In this document: positions 48,080 through 59,475 of the stretch, one piece after another
Position numbering within the stretch: position 1 is the stretch's first letter
How the letters are laid out: every line of letters begins with the position of its first letter
Notes under the pieces: generated by a model
Seen by the model: only the letters and a program-made list of their open reading frames with translations
Databases searched by the model: none
What the model was told of the DNA's origin: nothing
Made by a program: the position numbers and the translations under genes
DNA from: Corbicula japonica
Lineage: Eukaryota > Mollusca > Bivalvia > Venerida > Cyrenidae
Direction: 5' to 3'
Assembly (NCBI GenBank): GCA_038501625.1
Contig: JAZAYU010000014.1
Span: 186,001-250,000, forward strand
Length of the DNA: 64,000 nucleotides

Positions 48080-49858
48080 GAAAACATGACTAGTACTGGA
48101 TCCCAGCCACTTCCTACTTGAAATGCTCAAGATCAGGCAGGGTTACAATATTAACGGGAAGTCTATTCCAAAGGGTAATATTATGAGGAAAAGATGATAA
48201 CTTGTGAAAATCTGATTTGACCTGAATTTGTCTTAAACAAAGCGGATGCATGTGCCTGGTTTGTCTGTTTGGTTTTTGTATTTAAGAAGGAAGGTTTATT
48301 GCTACGATGTTATGGTATATTTTATAGAACATTATCAGTCTAGCATCAAGTCTTTGATGTTCTAAGGACCTCCAGCCCAGTTCCCCCTGCATAGCTGTAA
48401 CACTGGAAAGAGGAGAGTAGTCTTGTTTAACCCAACTTAATTGCTCGCCTCTGGACCATTTCCACCTTGTGGATGTTTGTCTTGGTATATGGGTTCCAGA
48501 CAGTAGATGCGTACTCTACCTGGGGCCCTAACAAGGTCTTGTATGCCAGTTCTTTGAATTTTTGGTTATTTGTTGTTATGTTTCTTTTGATAAAGCCTAG
48601 GGATTTATTAACATTTAATTAAGTTGTAATTCTTGCTATGTGTGTGTGTTAAAGTTAAGCTCGGAAGAAAGATCTAGCCCTAGGTATTTTGCATGTGTAA
48701 CGGATTCAAGTGCTTGACCGTGGAAATAATATTTGGTTTTATGCCCCCACAAAGTGGGAGGCATATAGAGTTGAACTCGTCGGTACGTACGTACATACGT
48801 CCGTACATCCCCAAATCTTGTGGCATCAACTCCTCCTAAACTATAAGGCGGATTTCTCTCAAACTTGCACAGATGATCAAGCAGGATGTGAAGATGATCG
48901 TATAGAAAGCAATTTTTCCTGCGAACATTTTTACCAGAATCATGGCGCTTTGCTATTACAAATTTTGTTGCAGCACTGGGGGCATCAGTGTCCAAGGACA
49001 CATTCTAGTTAATGACATGTTTATTTTTAGTAATGTGTAAAACTTGACACTATGAGGGGTTAAATTCCATGTCCCAGGCCTTCTCCCGTGCCTGCATCTT
49101 GTCAAGATCTTGTTGTAGAGTTAGGGAGTCTGTGCAAGAGTTGATGGTGAGGTAAATGTCATCAGCAAATAGCCGGACTTGGGATTTAGAAACGGACGAA
49201 GGAAGTTGGTTTATGTTGACGAGAAAGCAAAGAGGTCCAAGGACAGCCCTGGGGTACTCTGGAGGTGACAGGAATTTCTGTTGAGAATTCACCATCTATT
49301 ATGACTGTTTGGCTTCTGCCGATGAGTAAAGAACGAGTCCTTCTGTGTATTTGAGTAGACACGCCATATTCTTGAAGAATATAGAGAAGTTTTAGATGGT
49401 TTACCTTATCAAAAGCTTTACTGAAGTCAAGTAAAATTAGGTCGGTTTGTTTGCCTGAGGCGATGTTATTGGTTAGATAGTCAGTAAGTTCAATAAGTTG
49501 TGTTTCACAAGAGCGTCTCTCACGAAAGCCATGCTGAAGATCATAGAATATATTATGAGTATTCAACTGAGAGGATTGATAGGATGCTACAATATATTCA
49601 AGGGTTTTACAGAGAATGCAGGTGAGAGAAATAGGACTGTAGTTTGCGGGGTCACTGGTTTCACCCTTTTTATATATTAGACATACATTGGCCTTGGTCA
49701 AGTCCCGGGTTATTATTTCAGCAATTTTTTGCCTCAGTTCTTTCAAAACAAATGGTTTGATCAGATCTGGGCTGGCAGCTTTATTTGCCTTCAGGTTGGC
49801 CAGTAACTTAATTACACCTTCCTTGCTGATAGTGATTTCTGGCATCTGTGTTCTGAAA
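48080..49858 (-). pseudogene. 5'-truncated CR1-like non-LTR retrotransposon, decayed
   Basis: On the minus strand reverse transcriptase motifs appear in order. The finger region has CLIYKKGETSDPANYSPISL with a deletion just before it. HGFRERRSCETQLIEL follows, then motif A LDFSKAFDKVNH, motif B VPQGCP in a broken frame, and motif C FADDIYLT in the next frame (49050-49295). The thumb and C-terminal part continues beyond an insertion at 48733-49015: FHGQALESVTHAKYLGLDLS, LAYKTLLGPQVEYASTVWNP, then SPLSSVTAMQGELGWRSLEH. F/Y-A-D-D, Y-A-S-x-V-W and L-G-W-x-x-L-E are typical of the CR1/Jockey group. At least three frameshifts and several stops make it dead. The endonuclease domain is absent. Confidence 0.8.
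48733..49015. repeat. Capped short repeat inserted in the LINE
   Basis: It starts 'tttatgcccccacaaagtgg' and 'gaggcatatag' (hairpin), has a 'gtacgtacgtacatacgtcc' tract and ends 'gggggcatcagtgtccaagg' and 'acacattctagtt'. It interrupts the LINE reading between FNPS and the FHGQAL segment. Confidence 0.6.
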
Positions 49859-51186
49859 GTACTTGTCCTATTAATTTAATACTTGGAATATATCATCAGC
49901 ATGAACAACGCCATCTGTGACGCAAATAATGTAAACTCCAGTTTCAATATTTTTTAGTTATGCCCCTTTTAAATATAACTTTAACATAAACTATAACTTT
50001 GAAAGTACTTGTCCTTTTCACTTAAAACTAGGAATATATCCTCTGCATGAACAACAACATCGTTTACAAGAACCCTGTTTGACTTTTTTATGAGTTTTGT
50101 CCCTTACACATGCAACTTAAACATGAAACTTAATGTTGCCTATAACTTTGAAAGCACTTGTCCTATTCACTTCATACTTTGAATATATCATCAGCATGAA
50201 CAACGCCATCTGTGACAGCAAGAATGATAACTCCAGTTTCAATATTTTTTGAGTTCTGCCCCTTTCAAATAAAACTTTAACATGAAACTTAATGTTGCTC
50301 ATAACTTTGAAAATACTTGTCCTTTTCACTTAAAACTTGGAATATATCATCTTCAGGAACAACAACATCGGTTACAATGAGGACCATACCTTCTGTTTGA
50401 ATATTTTTGAGTTATGCCCCTTTTAAATGCAAGTTTAACACGGAACTTAATGTTGACATTAACTTTTAAAGTACTTGTCCTGTTCACTTAATATTCAGAA
50501 TATATCATCCTCATGAACAACATCATCACTAACAACAAGAATGATAGCTCCTGTTTGGCTATCTTATGACTTATGTCCCTTTCACATGAAACTTTAACAT
50601 GAAACTTTATGCTGCCTATTTTTTAGTACCTGTGTTATTTACATAATACTTGAACTATTTCATCTTCATGAATAACAACATCAGATACAACAACATAACT
50701 CCTGTTTAACTATTTTTGAGTTATGTCCCTTTCAAATGCAACCTAATGTTGCATATAACTTTGAAAAGTATTTGTCCTATTCACTTAATATGGAATATAT
50801 CATCTGCATGAACAACGACATTGGTGACAAAAAGAATGAAAACTCCTGTTTTAATATTTTATGAGTTATGCCCCCTTTCAAATGCAACTTTAACATGAAA
50901 CATAATGTTGCCTGTAAAATTGAAAGTACTTGTTCAGTTCACTAAATTCTTTGAATATTTCATCTGCATGCACAAACCAATTGGTGAAGAATGATAACTC
51001 AGGTTTCACCATTTTTTTAGTTATTCCCCTTTCAAATGCTATTTAGGTGACTTGTGTGTTCTGTGGTGAAGTATTGAAATCAACTTGAATAAAAACATTT
51101 AATTATATATGATTAAACATAGGCCCACATTTCAACTTTTTGCAAGCAGGAAACACGTGTTCCGTGGAACACAACATTCTAGTTTA
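49859..51186. repeat. Tandem array of ~165-bp monomers, left part
   Basis: About eight units repeat 'aacttaatgttgcctataac', 'tttgaaagtacttgtcctat', 'ggaatatatcatctgcatga' and 'gttatgcccctttcaaat'. It ends 'taggcccacatttcaacttt' and 'cgtgttccgtggaacaca' (palindrome) and 'acattctagttta'. The LINE 5' end abuts it in mid-monomer. Confidence 0.65.
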
Positions 51187-51199
51187 TAAAGGCGGTCTC

Positions 51200-51775
51200 T
51201 TTTATGTATTAGCTTTTTATGCCCCCGAAGGGAGGCATATAGTAATCGTATCATCCGTCCGTCCGTCCGAAGTAATCTTGTCCTCGCTTCTTTTCCGAAA
51301 CTGCTGGAGAGATTTCTTTGAAACTTCACAGGAGTGTTCGTCACCAAGCCTATTGTGCATATCACAACTAGGCTTGGGGCGACACAAATGTTCAACTGAA
51401 TACCCATCTAGTCTTTACTATATAACTGTATATTAAAATCTTGACCATGCTTAATCTCCAAAACCGCTTGGGGGATTTCATTGAAACTTCACAGGAATGT
51501 TTATCACCAAGCCTAGTTGTGCATATCATCAGGAGTTTCTGCTCGAATTATTTTTGCGAGAGTTTTGGGCCCTTAGTCATTTTTTAATATGACTTCTATA
51601 TAAAAAAACTTGTCCTCTCTTAATCTCCAGAACCTCTTGGCCGATTTCATTTACATTTCCCAGGAATTCTTGTCACCAAGCCTAGTAGTGCATAATGGCA
51701 GGAGTTTCCGCTTGAACTATTTGTGGCCAACTAATGGGCCCTTAGTCATTTGTACTATAACTTCTTTATTAAAAG
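51200..51775. repeat. 'gaaacttcacaggagtg' monomers, target of the Penelope insertion
   Basis: It starts 'ttttatgcccccgaagggag' with a (CCGT)n tract, then four monomers. The last, 'tcatttgtactataacttct', is cut at 51775 and resumes at 54100 with a duplicated target. Confidence 0.6.
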
Positions 51776-52290
51776 GGTGAAATATGCATATCAGGAATCG
51801 CCACATTCAGAAAAAACAGCCTCCCCACACAGTCAAGAAGAAGAGAGGGGGAGAGAGCATGGTTAATAAAATAATCAGTTTCAAAAAAGACACCACTAAC
51901 AATAAACAAAAATGAGAACCCGAGGGGTTACCGCCTTGGAACGGTCAGTGGCAAATCAAATTGCCACTGGGGGTTTAAACCAGGTTCTAGGGTGCACCAA
52001 CCTCACACTTGCCCCAACAGGTTCTCATATCACAAAACAAGTACAAGTTGTCTTGGTGAAAAGACTCCAACCCACTTATCTGCTTAACAATGTTGCATGC
52101 AAAAGCACACAAACATATAAAACATAAGAAGCTAAGAGCATTGCAAAGCCGAAAGGGGTACTCAATGATCTTACCGAGACCAGAGCTCCTGGAGTAAAAT
52201 CAGCAAGAACACGATGACAGGGATAAAAGAAACAAATCGAGTTTCTAGGTTCTTTTAAGAAAAGATTTCCCCAATAACCTTCATAAACTC
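51776..52290 (-). other. Penelope-like 3' UTR with conserved hairpin
   Basis: It is the most repeated part of the family in this window. A strong stem 'cagtggcaaatcaaattgcc' plus 'actg' lies at 51945-51970, followed by 'aggttctagggtgcaccaac'. The terminus reads, on the minus strand, 'ggcgattcctgatatgcat' and 'atttcacc'. A frame-like reading at 52076-52315 on the minus strand is UTR, not protein. Confidence 0.6.
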
Positions 52291-54099
52291 TTAAACCCCT
52301 GCCACCGTCGTGCAACCAAAGAGGTAAGCATAATGATCAACTGTAGAAGGGTTAATCACCAGGCCTGCAGAGCGCTGTAAAATATCATGTTGGTAACCTT
52401 TCTTTTTAAATTTACAGATGGTTTTTACGAATAACCGGGAGAAATTAACACTGCCTTTAATCTTTTTAAGTTTATAAATTAAATCTCCATAAAAAACTGG
52501 TTGTGAAATACCTTGTTGCAAAAGTGATTTTAAACTGCATTTGTATTTATGAATTAAATCTGGGTATCGGCGATAAAACTTGCAAAAGGTTTTCCTTAAT
52601 TTGTGATACCGATAACCTTGTTTTAAGAGTTTTTCTGTAATGCAAAGATTACGTTCATTGAAGTCATTAACATTGTTGCAAGCTCTTGAAAAGCGAACAA
52701 GCTGTGAGATATAAACCCCATAAGATGTTGCACGGGGAACATCGCCGTCTAAAAACGGAAAATTTACTATATTAAAATTAAAATCATCTCTTTTATCATA
52801 AATTTTAGTAGTGACATAACCATTTTCAATGGACAGATTTAGATCGAGAAAGTTTGCTTGCTTTTCTGAAGTGTTCGCTTTGTTAAGTTGTAGTTCTTTG
52901 GGATAAATCTTATTAACCAGTAATGGAAAATGGTTATTGTCTATATTTAATAAATCATCAAGGTACCTCGAGGTGTTGTTAAAAGCTGTAATTATATCAT
53001 CTTGATGTTCAGTAGAAAGAGATAACATAAAGTCTCTTTCATAACAGTATAAAAACAGATCAGCAACAAGGGGTGCACAATTAGTACCCATTGGGATGCC
53101 TATTACTTGTTTATAAATAGAGGTACCGAATCTAACATAAATATTATCCAGTAAGAAAGTTAGCGACTCTATAAGGTCTTGACAAGTCCATAATGTATAA
53201 TTATCATAAGAACCATCTGTAAAAAATGCCCTATGTTCATTACAAGCGATGAAGGTTTTATTTTCTCTAGCAAACGTTTTTTCAATGAGACTGGTTAGTT
53301 TGTCTCTTATTAAATTATGAGGGAGCGAAGTGTATAATGTTGAGAAATCATAAGTAGACAAACAGAACGCCCGAAAATTATTTGATTTAAGCTTTTTCAA
53401 AACGTCATTTGAATTTTTAATCGACCAAAATAAATTTTTGCCAGAAGTTTCAAAAACCTTATCACAATACCTAATTACGTGTTCTTTTATAGCTGTAAGA
53501 CAAGATGTTAAGAGCACGGATAATTTAGTAGTAGTGCAAGAACTAGAGTTAGCAATAAATCTTGCTTTATACGGTGTTTTATGCATTTTAGGTAACCAAT
53601 ACATAGTAGGTACTTTGTCTTGTTTCGGCTCAATACTGATTCTAAATTTTGTAATTTGTAGAGTGTGTGCAGTAACAATATCACTCTCAGATGAAGAAGT
53701 CAGTATATAAGCATAAGTGCTGTTCAGTTCTTCAGTTTGAATATTAATATAGTGTATTCGTCACACTATAATTACATTATTAGAAGCCTTATCAGCAGGT
53801 GTTAAAACAAATCTGTTATGAAAGTCTTGAATTCCTTTTTTCAAATGACGAAAGTTAAAACGAGGTCGAGGTGGTAATAAAGCAATGTTTCTTTCATAAA
53901 ATGATATACGGGTGTCAATTATTTTGAATATGTGCTTTTTCCAGTTAGAAAGTGCATTAGGCTCGGCATGTTCTCTTTTGCACCATTTATTGCAAAATAA
54001 GTTCAAAGACTCAGCAATTTCTGCACGGCATGCATTAAAGTCAATTTTGGATGATATTCTATATTTGGGACCTTTAGAAATTAAATTACAGCATTGTCC
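52291..54099 (-). pseudogene. Penelope-like reverse transcriptase, 5' truncated, one in-frame stop
   Basis: The frame is open for about 602 codons except TGA at 53761-53763, after FVLTPADKASNNVIIV; a stop there followed by continuing homology suggests a single Cys or Trp codon change. Further landmarks: YWLPKMHKTPYKARFIANSS (about 145 residues in), motif A LSTYDFSTLYTSLPH, motif B VIGIPMGTNCAPLVADLFLY, catalytic motif C SRYLDDLLNI, and QANFLDLNLSIENGYVTTKI. WLPKMHK and GIPMGTNCAPL are characteristic of Penelope-like RTs as I know them, distinct from LINE RTs. The N-terminus has CNKWCKREH. No GIY-YIG endonuclease is seen after the RT; the frame ends GCTTVAGV and stop, so either the family lacks a C-terminal EN or carries it in the missing N-terminus. 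Confidence 0.8.
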
Positions 54100-54115
54100 A
54101 ACTTTTTTATTAAAG

Positions 54116-54239
54116 CATTTTCCACACTCCAGCTCCTTTTGGAGGATTTCATTGAAATTTCACAGGAATGTTTATCCCCTTGTCTAGCTGGACTATCTTT
54201 AGGAATATCCACTTGAATTTTTTTGCCGAGTAATAGGCT
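54116..54239. repeat. Remainder of the monomer cut by the Penelope element
   Basis: It continues 'ttccacactccagctccttt', 'ggaggatttcattgaaattt' and 'cacaggaatgtttatcccct'. Confidence 0.55.
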
Positions 54240-55835
54240 TGTCATTTTTGTGTCTTCTGCGATAGCAGGTAGACACATAGGGATCCTATTGTCCGGCGAC
54301 GTCGGCGGCGGCGGCGCCGTCGTCCGGTAGTCCCCCAACTTTAATCTGAAACTTAATGTTGCCTATAACTTTGAAAGTACTTGTCGGGTTCTCATTTTTG
54401 TTTATTGTTAGTGGTGTCTTTTTTGAAACTGATTATTTTATTAACCATGCTCTCTCCCCCTCTCTTCTTCTTGACTGTGTGGGGAGGCTGTTTTTTCTGA
54501 ATGTGGCGATTCCTGATATGCATAATTCACCTTTTTTTGTCCTATTAACTTAATACTTGGGATATATCATCTGCATGAACGTTGCCATCTGTGAAGACAA
54601 GAATGATAACTCCTGTTTCAGTATTTCTTGAGTTATGCCCCTCTCAAATAACTTTATTATCGACCTTTAATCTTAATCTAAATGTTGCCTATAACTGAAA
54701 GTACTTGCCCTATTAACTTAATACTTGGAATATATATTATCTGCATGAACAATGCTATCTGTGACGACAAGAATGATAACTCATGTTTCAGTACTTTTTA
54801 AGTTATGCCCCTTTCAAATAACTTTATTATGGAACTTTAATCTGGAACTTAATGTTGCCTATAACTTTGAAAGTACTTGTCCTATTAACTTAATACTTAG
54901 AATATATCATCTGCATGAACGTTGCCATCTGTGACGACAAGAATGATAACTCTTGTTTCTGTATTTTTTTTGAGTTATGCCCCTTTCTTATAACTTTATT
55001 ATGGAACTTTAATCTGAAACTTAATGTTGCCTATAACTTTGAAAGTTCTTGTCCTGTTAACTTAATACTTGGAATTTATCATCTGCATGAACAAAGCCAT
55101 CAGTGACAACAAGAATGATAACTCCTGTTTGACTATTTTTGGAGTTATGTCCCTTTCAAATGACTTTAATATGGGGCTTAATGTTGCCTATAACTTTGAA
55201 ACTCCTTATCATATTAAGTAAATAATTGGAATATAATGTCTGCATGAACAACGCTATCTCTGACAACAAGATCGATAACTCATGTTTAACTATATTTTGA
55301 GTAATGCCCCTTTCAAGTGACTTTAATATGGAACTTAATGTTGCCTAAAACCGAAAGTACCTGTCCTATTAACTTAATACTTGGAATATATCATCTGCAT
55401 GAACAAAGCCATCTCTGACAACAAGAATGATAACTCCTGATACAGTAGTTTTTTAGTTATGCACCTTTCAAGTGACATTCATATGAAACTTAATGTTGCC
55501 TATAGCTTTGCATATACTTGTCCTATTAATTTAATACTTGGAATATTTCATCTGTATTCTTTTGATGTAATACTTTATATGGCATCTGTTTCAATGAAGT
55601 CGTATCTTTTTTGAGTTGTGCACCTTTGAATGATTTTAACCTGAAACTTAATCTTGCTTATAACTGGAATATACAATAAAGATAATAACTGATCATTTAA
55701 CATTACTAATGTTGTAATATTGCAATGCAACTTGAATTACATCTTTTTATCATGTATGATAAAACATAGGCCCACATTTCAACTTTTCCCAAGTAGGCGA
55801 CACATGTGTTCGGCGGAACACCAAATTCTAGTTTA
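54240..55835. repeat. Second ~165-bp monomer element, with its own start and end
   Basis: It starts 'agcaggtagacacataggga' and a GC-rich 'ggcgacgtcggcggcggcgg' tract, then about nine monomers as in 49859-51186. It ends 'taggcccacatttcaacttt', 'cacatgtgttcggcgg' and 'aacaccaaattctagttt'. A Penelope 3' fragment interrupts the first monomer. Confidence 0.65.
54378..54535 (+). mobile_element. Short Penelope-like 3' fragment, opposite orientation
   Basis: It is the inverse of 51776-51918: starts 'gggttctcatttttgtttat' and ends 'gtggcgattcctgatatgca' and 'aattcacc'. It sits inside 'aaagtacttgtc' and 'cctattaactta' of the monomer. 'ttgtc' on both sides is a possible short TSD. It ends at the same terminus as the large copy. 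Confidence 0.7.
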
Positions 55836-57455
55836 ACTTACCCTTTGGCCCTTTGTCATTTTTTTAACTTACCCTAACCCAAACCTTAAATCTTTTCCTC
55901 AGTTCTTCTCCAACACCGCATGAGGTATTTTAATGAAACTTCACAGGAGTGTTTGTAACCAAGCCTAGTTGTGCATGTCTTCAGGAATTTCCACTCAGAT
56001 AATTTTTTGCCGAGTTATGGGCCCTTTGTCATTTTTTTACTAACCCTAACTCTAACTTCAATATTAAAATCTTGTCCATGCTTAATCTCCAAAACAGCTT
56101 TTGGAATTTCATTGAAACTTCACAGTAATGTTTAGGGATTTTCCACTTGGATTTCTTTCAGCAGAGTTATGGCCCTTACTCATTTGGTTTGCTTAACTTC
56201 TATATTTAGTAAGGGATTAACTTCAAACTTCAAATAAATGGTCCTTATCATTACTCACATTATTCCTTTTCATTACCCACATCATATGTGGTAAGGTCCA
56301 TAACTCTAATAATGATATTTTCAGGATTATATCCCCGTTAATCTTAGAATTTGTTTATTACTCAAGATATTTATACTTAAGACTTTAAACAAACGATCCT
56401 TTCCATCTCGTATTTTTCGTAGTATAGCATTTTTGAGATAATGAGGCATACAACGTAATGTGTTATAGCTGTGATATGTCAAGTCAATAAATAAAAAGAC
56501 AAAGAAAAGAAATGTTTGATGTAGTTATTTTTATTGTGAAATTACATGTTATCATTAATCAATTACAATTCAGATTCAGCTAACCCCCCCCCCCCTGAAA
56601 AAAACTTGGCCCTTGGCTAATTTTCTCAGAATGACGATATCAATTTTCTGAATTAATACTCACCGTAGTAATAAGTATGTAGAATTAAATAGAATAGCAG
56701 AAGTAGAATGACAAGCATACAAGTGTTTCAGATTTTATACAATTTTAAACATTTGACATTTATTTACTCAAACTGTTCGTTACAAGCAAACACGCCCGAC
56801 GGTTGTTTACAGAGCATTTCATGTCACAACTGCTTCGGTCGATAATTGCTCAACAATACAAAAAACGGGTATCGCTCGAAAAGATGTGAAAATCACCTGC
56901 CTGACCGAAATTTGTTAAATTGCATGTTTATTACATTGAAAATAAGCTTAAGGGACTGTCATAATTACATGTATTCGCTAAATCACATTTTTCGTTAAAT
57001 CGCAATTGATCGTTCAATCGCATCTTTTTTATATTGAATAAAGAAGGAATACGGACTGGCCTGGCCGCCTTATTCGAAGTATACCATTATTTCGTAAAAT
57101 CGCGATTCGTAAAATCGCTACTCGACTGCATGTGTACCAATTTGATTTCAAAGCTGCATTTCGGGGCATATGTCAATTTTTTTTATTACTTATGTATACC
57201 AATTTCATTTCAAAGCTGCATATTATGGTTCATATGTGAATTTAAAGTGACAGCTCTTGTTGTACTTGGATTTTATATTCTGACAAAGTACCCAAGGGCA
57301 ACACAAATGTTCAACGGAACTCAGAAGCTGCCAGTATCCTTTTAAATAACATTTGGTTGACAGACGTAGATGTTCATCTACATATGAAATAAACTCTAAG
57401 GTCATTTTAATGACAACAAGTTGACATTTATAACTGCTGCATGAAGTATGTAAAA
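55836..57455. repeat. Monomer remnants and degenerate sequence
   Basis: 55850-56200 has 'gaaacttcacaggagtg' monomers with 'accctaacccaaacc' and 'ctaaccctaactctaac' telomere-like patches. 56220-56330 matches 36780-36905. 56583-56594 is a C-run. 57100-57330 holds 'tttcaaagctgcatttcggg' units and a '10896-family' end. Confidence 0.45.
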
Positions 57456-57459
57456 TCTA

Positions 57460-59475
57460 CATGGGGCATATAGGTTTGCCCTTATCCGTCTGTCCTTCCT
57501 TCTGTCCATCAGAATGTTTGTCTAAAAGTATAGTTAAAAAACTTCACAGCTTTGTGGACCATCTGTATTGTGCACCTGGGGTTTTGTTTCTCAGGGGGTC
57601 CAACGCAGTGTTTCTAAAATTATTGGCAGGCCGGTCATTGACCGATTTTTCGGGAAGAATGTCCGATTGAAATTTCAAAATTGGTAAAAAAAATCGGCCA
57701 TGAATAGCGGCCCATAAATTGTTACCAACATGTACATTTTTCGCAGCTTAATCAGCAATTAATCTGTCAATTATCGATTTCACAACTCTGCTACCATGAC
57801 TACCACGACTACACGTCCCGTGAATAGCATGCGGCAAAGATGAAACGGGATGTGGTCGATCTCATTTTAAAACGGACGGGTCTGTTTAATTTGCAAATGA
57901 ACTGCGCTAGTCAAAGGCTTTTTGTTGTCAGAATAATATTGGGATGACCATAATTGTATTAATTAACGTAAACAAATAAAATAATTTGCATTTTATTGAA
58001 AGAAGTTTTAGGTCCTATGTGTGTAATTCTAAATGACCGACAACCGAATAAATGAAGTACGTTTAAAAAAGCTGTTTCGCAAATTTAAAGAAAACTTCTA
58101 TAATTGCAGATTTTACTTAAATTGATTGCCATTCACAGCAAAGTTGAAAGGCTCAAATGAATATATACTTAATGTGAAAATTAATTGAGTAACTGGCTTG
58201 CTTACTTACGGCCATAACGATTCAGATAAATACGACTCGGAAATAAATGTTGCATACGCAGACTCGTGTAAGTTCTTGTAGATTCAAGAATTACCTCATT
58301 CGGTTAAGAATAGAACAATATTTCAAACAACTATAATATCGCGTTACAATGCATGACACAATCGACGTATATTACGCAAAGCGAATACTTGCCTCCCGTA
58401 ATTCCGCGAGTTAATACATGTTTAATTAACTAAAAAATCAACTTCACAATCGCAGTGAACACTGCTGTAGATTATTATTTTGGACTGTTACGTCGCTTTT
58501 TTACATGGGATGGTTGTGGGATGGTTGTGTATTACAACAAAGACGCCGATCGCCATAAACTTCAAACGTATTTAAAAGAATTTTTCCGTCTACAGCCCAA
58601 AAATCATGAAATAAATCTGTTGGAAGGTTGCAGGATACCGCCTTCGAGAAAATATGTTGTTAGGGAGGAACGGATTGGGGGTCGGGAGGTAAAATAATAA
58701 GCAAGTGTATGTGGTAGGTAATTTTGCATAACAAATACGCACGATGTTCCCATTTGGGTAACAAAATGGCTTTTTTTTATTATTTACATTTGTTATTAGC
58801 TCATGTCTTACTTACCGGTACACTTATATTAACGCATGCGACTTAGTTATTCAGATTCTGCACCAAACAAAAAAATGCTTACCACTTCCACGGCAAAAAT
58901 TTAAAGTATTTGAACATAACAAAATTGGCCATAATGTACCCATGTTAAGTGCAAAAGCCGTCATGAAGGAATATATGCAAATACTCGATAATAATTTTGG
59001 CTAAAATAGGTCCAAGAACTTTATACTTTTACTTAAAACACTGTTTTAAGTCACGCAATGTTCTATTTTTACTTTGTAAACAAACAATCTTTCAGTTTAT
59101 ACATTCAATAACTTTTTTGTAAAGACCTGTAGAAACATAAGTTAAAAAAAAACGAGTGGAGCTTACACGTCTGGCCTTCCGGGTAGGCATATATATATTA
59201 CGATAACAGTGATATAAACCTACTTACCAGGTCAAAATATCTTCGGAAATGCACAAAATAACGAAATATTCCGCCATTTTGTTCCGCACAGAACATGTCT
59301 CTCGCCTACTTTTCCGCAAAAACCAAATACGTTGGACCTATGTATTTGCCATGACTAGGAAAAGGTCGTTATGTTTTAAGTCTGAAGTAAAGTGTACTGT
59401 GATCAAAATATTGGCTTTTTGGACAATGACAACTAAGAGTTGGGGCATCTGTGTCTTTTTGACACATCTTTAGTT
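57460..59475. repeat. Capped short repeat split by a hAT-end-bearing insertion
   Basis: The host starts 'atggggcatataggtttgcc' with 'ccgtctgtccttccttctgt' and ends 'gttggggcatctgtgtcttt' and 'ttgacacatctttagttt'. An insertion appears to begin near 57607 with CAGTGTTTCTAAAATTATTG and 'caggccggtcattgaccg', the look of hAT tips. I could not place its right end or a duplication. Confidence 0.4.
58455..58688 (+). CDS. Unrecognised open exon-like segment
   Basis: After a possible acceptor 'aacttcacaatcgcag' an open frame encodes about 78 residues: DYYFGLLRRFFTWDGCG, MVVYYNKDADRHKLQTYLKE, FFRLQPKNHEINLLEGCRIP, PSRKYVVREERIGGRE, followed by a possible donor 'gag|gtaaaa'. The composition (Y, R, K, E, with few Asn/Ile runs) is protein-like, and an 11-bp direct duplication 'gggatggttgt' lies near the first ATG (58506). 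It lies inside the putative insertion at 57607-59300, so it may be a captured or transposon exon. I do not recognise it. Confidence 0.3.

Larger units (their letters stand above)
51776..54099 (-). mobile_element. 5'-truncated Penelope-like retroelement with ~16-bp TSD
   Basis: The insertion is flanked by aacttctttattaaaag (51759-51775) and aacttttttattaaag (54100-54115), one substitution and one indel apart. Joining the flanks restores the monomer seen whole at 36600-36670. From left to right (minus-strand gene reversed) are a 3' UTR (51776-52290) and an RT ORF (52291-54099) cut at its 5' side. A 3' terminus plus 5' truncation plus a variable-length target duplication fits target-primed reverse transcription. 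Three other 3' fragments of the family are in the window (32640, 41691/44209, 54378). Confidence 0.8.

Noticed and set aside
48710..49012. 100-codon plus-strand ORF
   Set aside because: It is the reverse of the capped repeat inserted in the LINE; no protein features.
51776..52290. Hammerhead ribozyme in the Penelope 3' region
   Set aside because: Penelope-like elements can carry hammerheads, so I looked on both strands for a CTGANGA core followed by GAAA. Only a simple hairpin around 'cagtggcaa...ttgccactg' was found.
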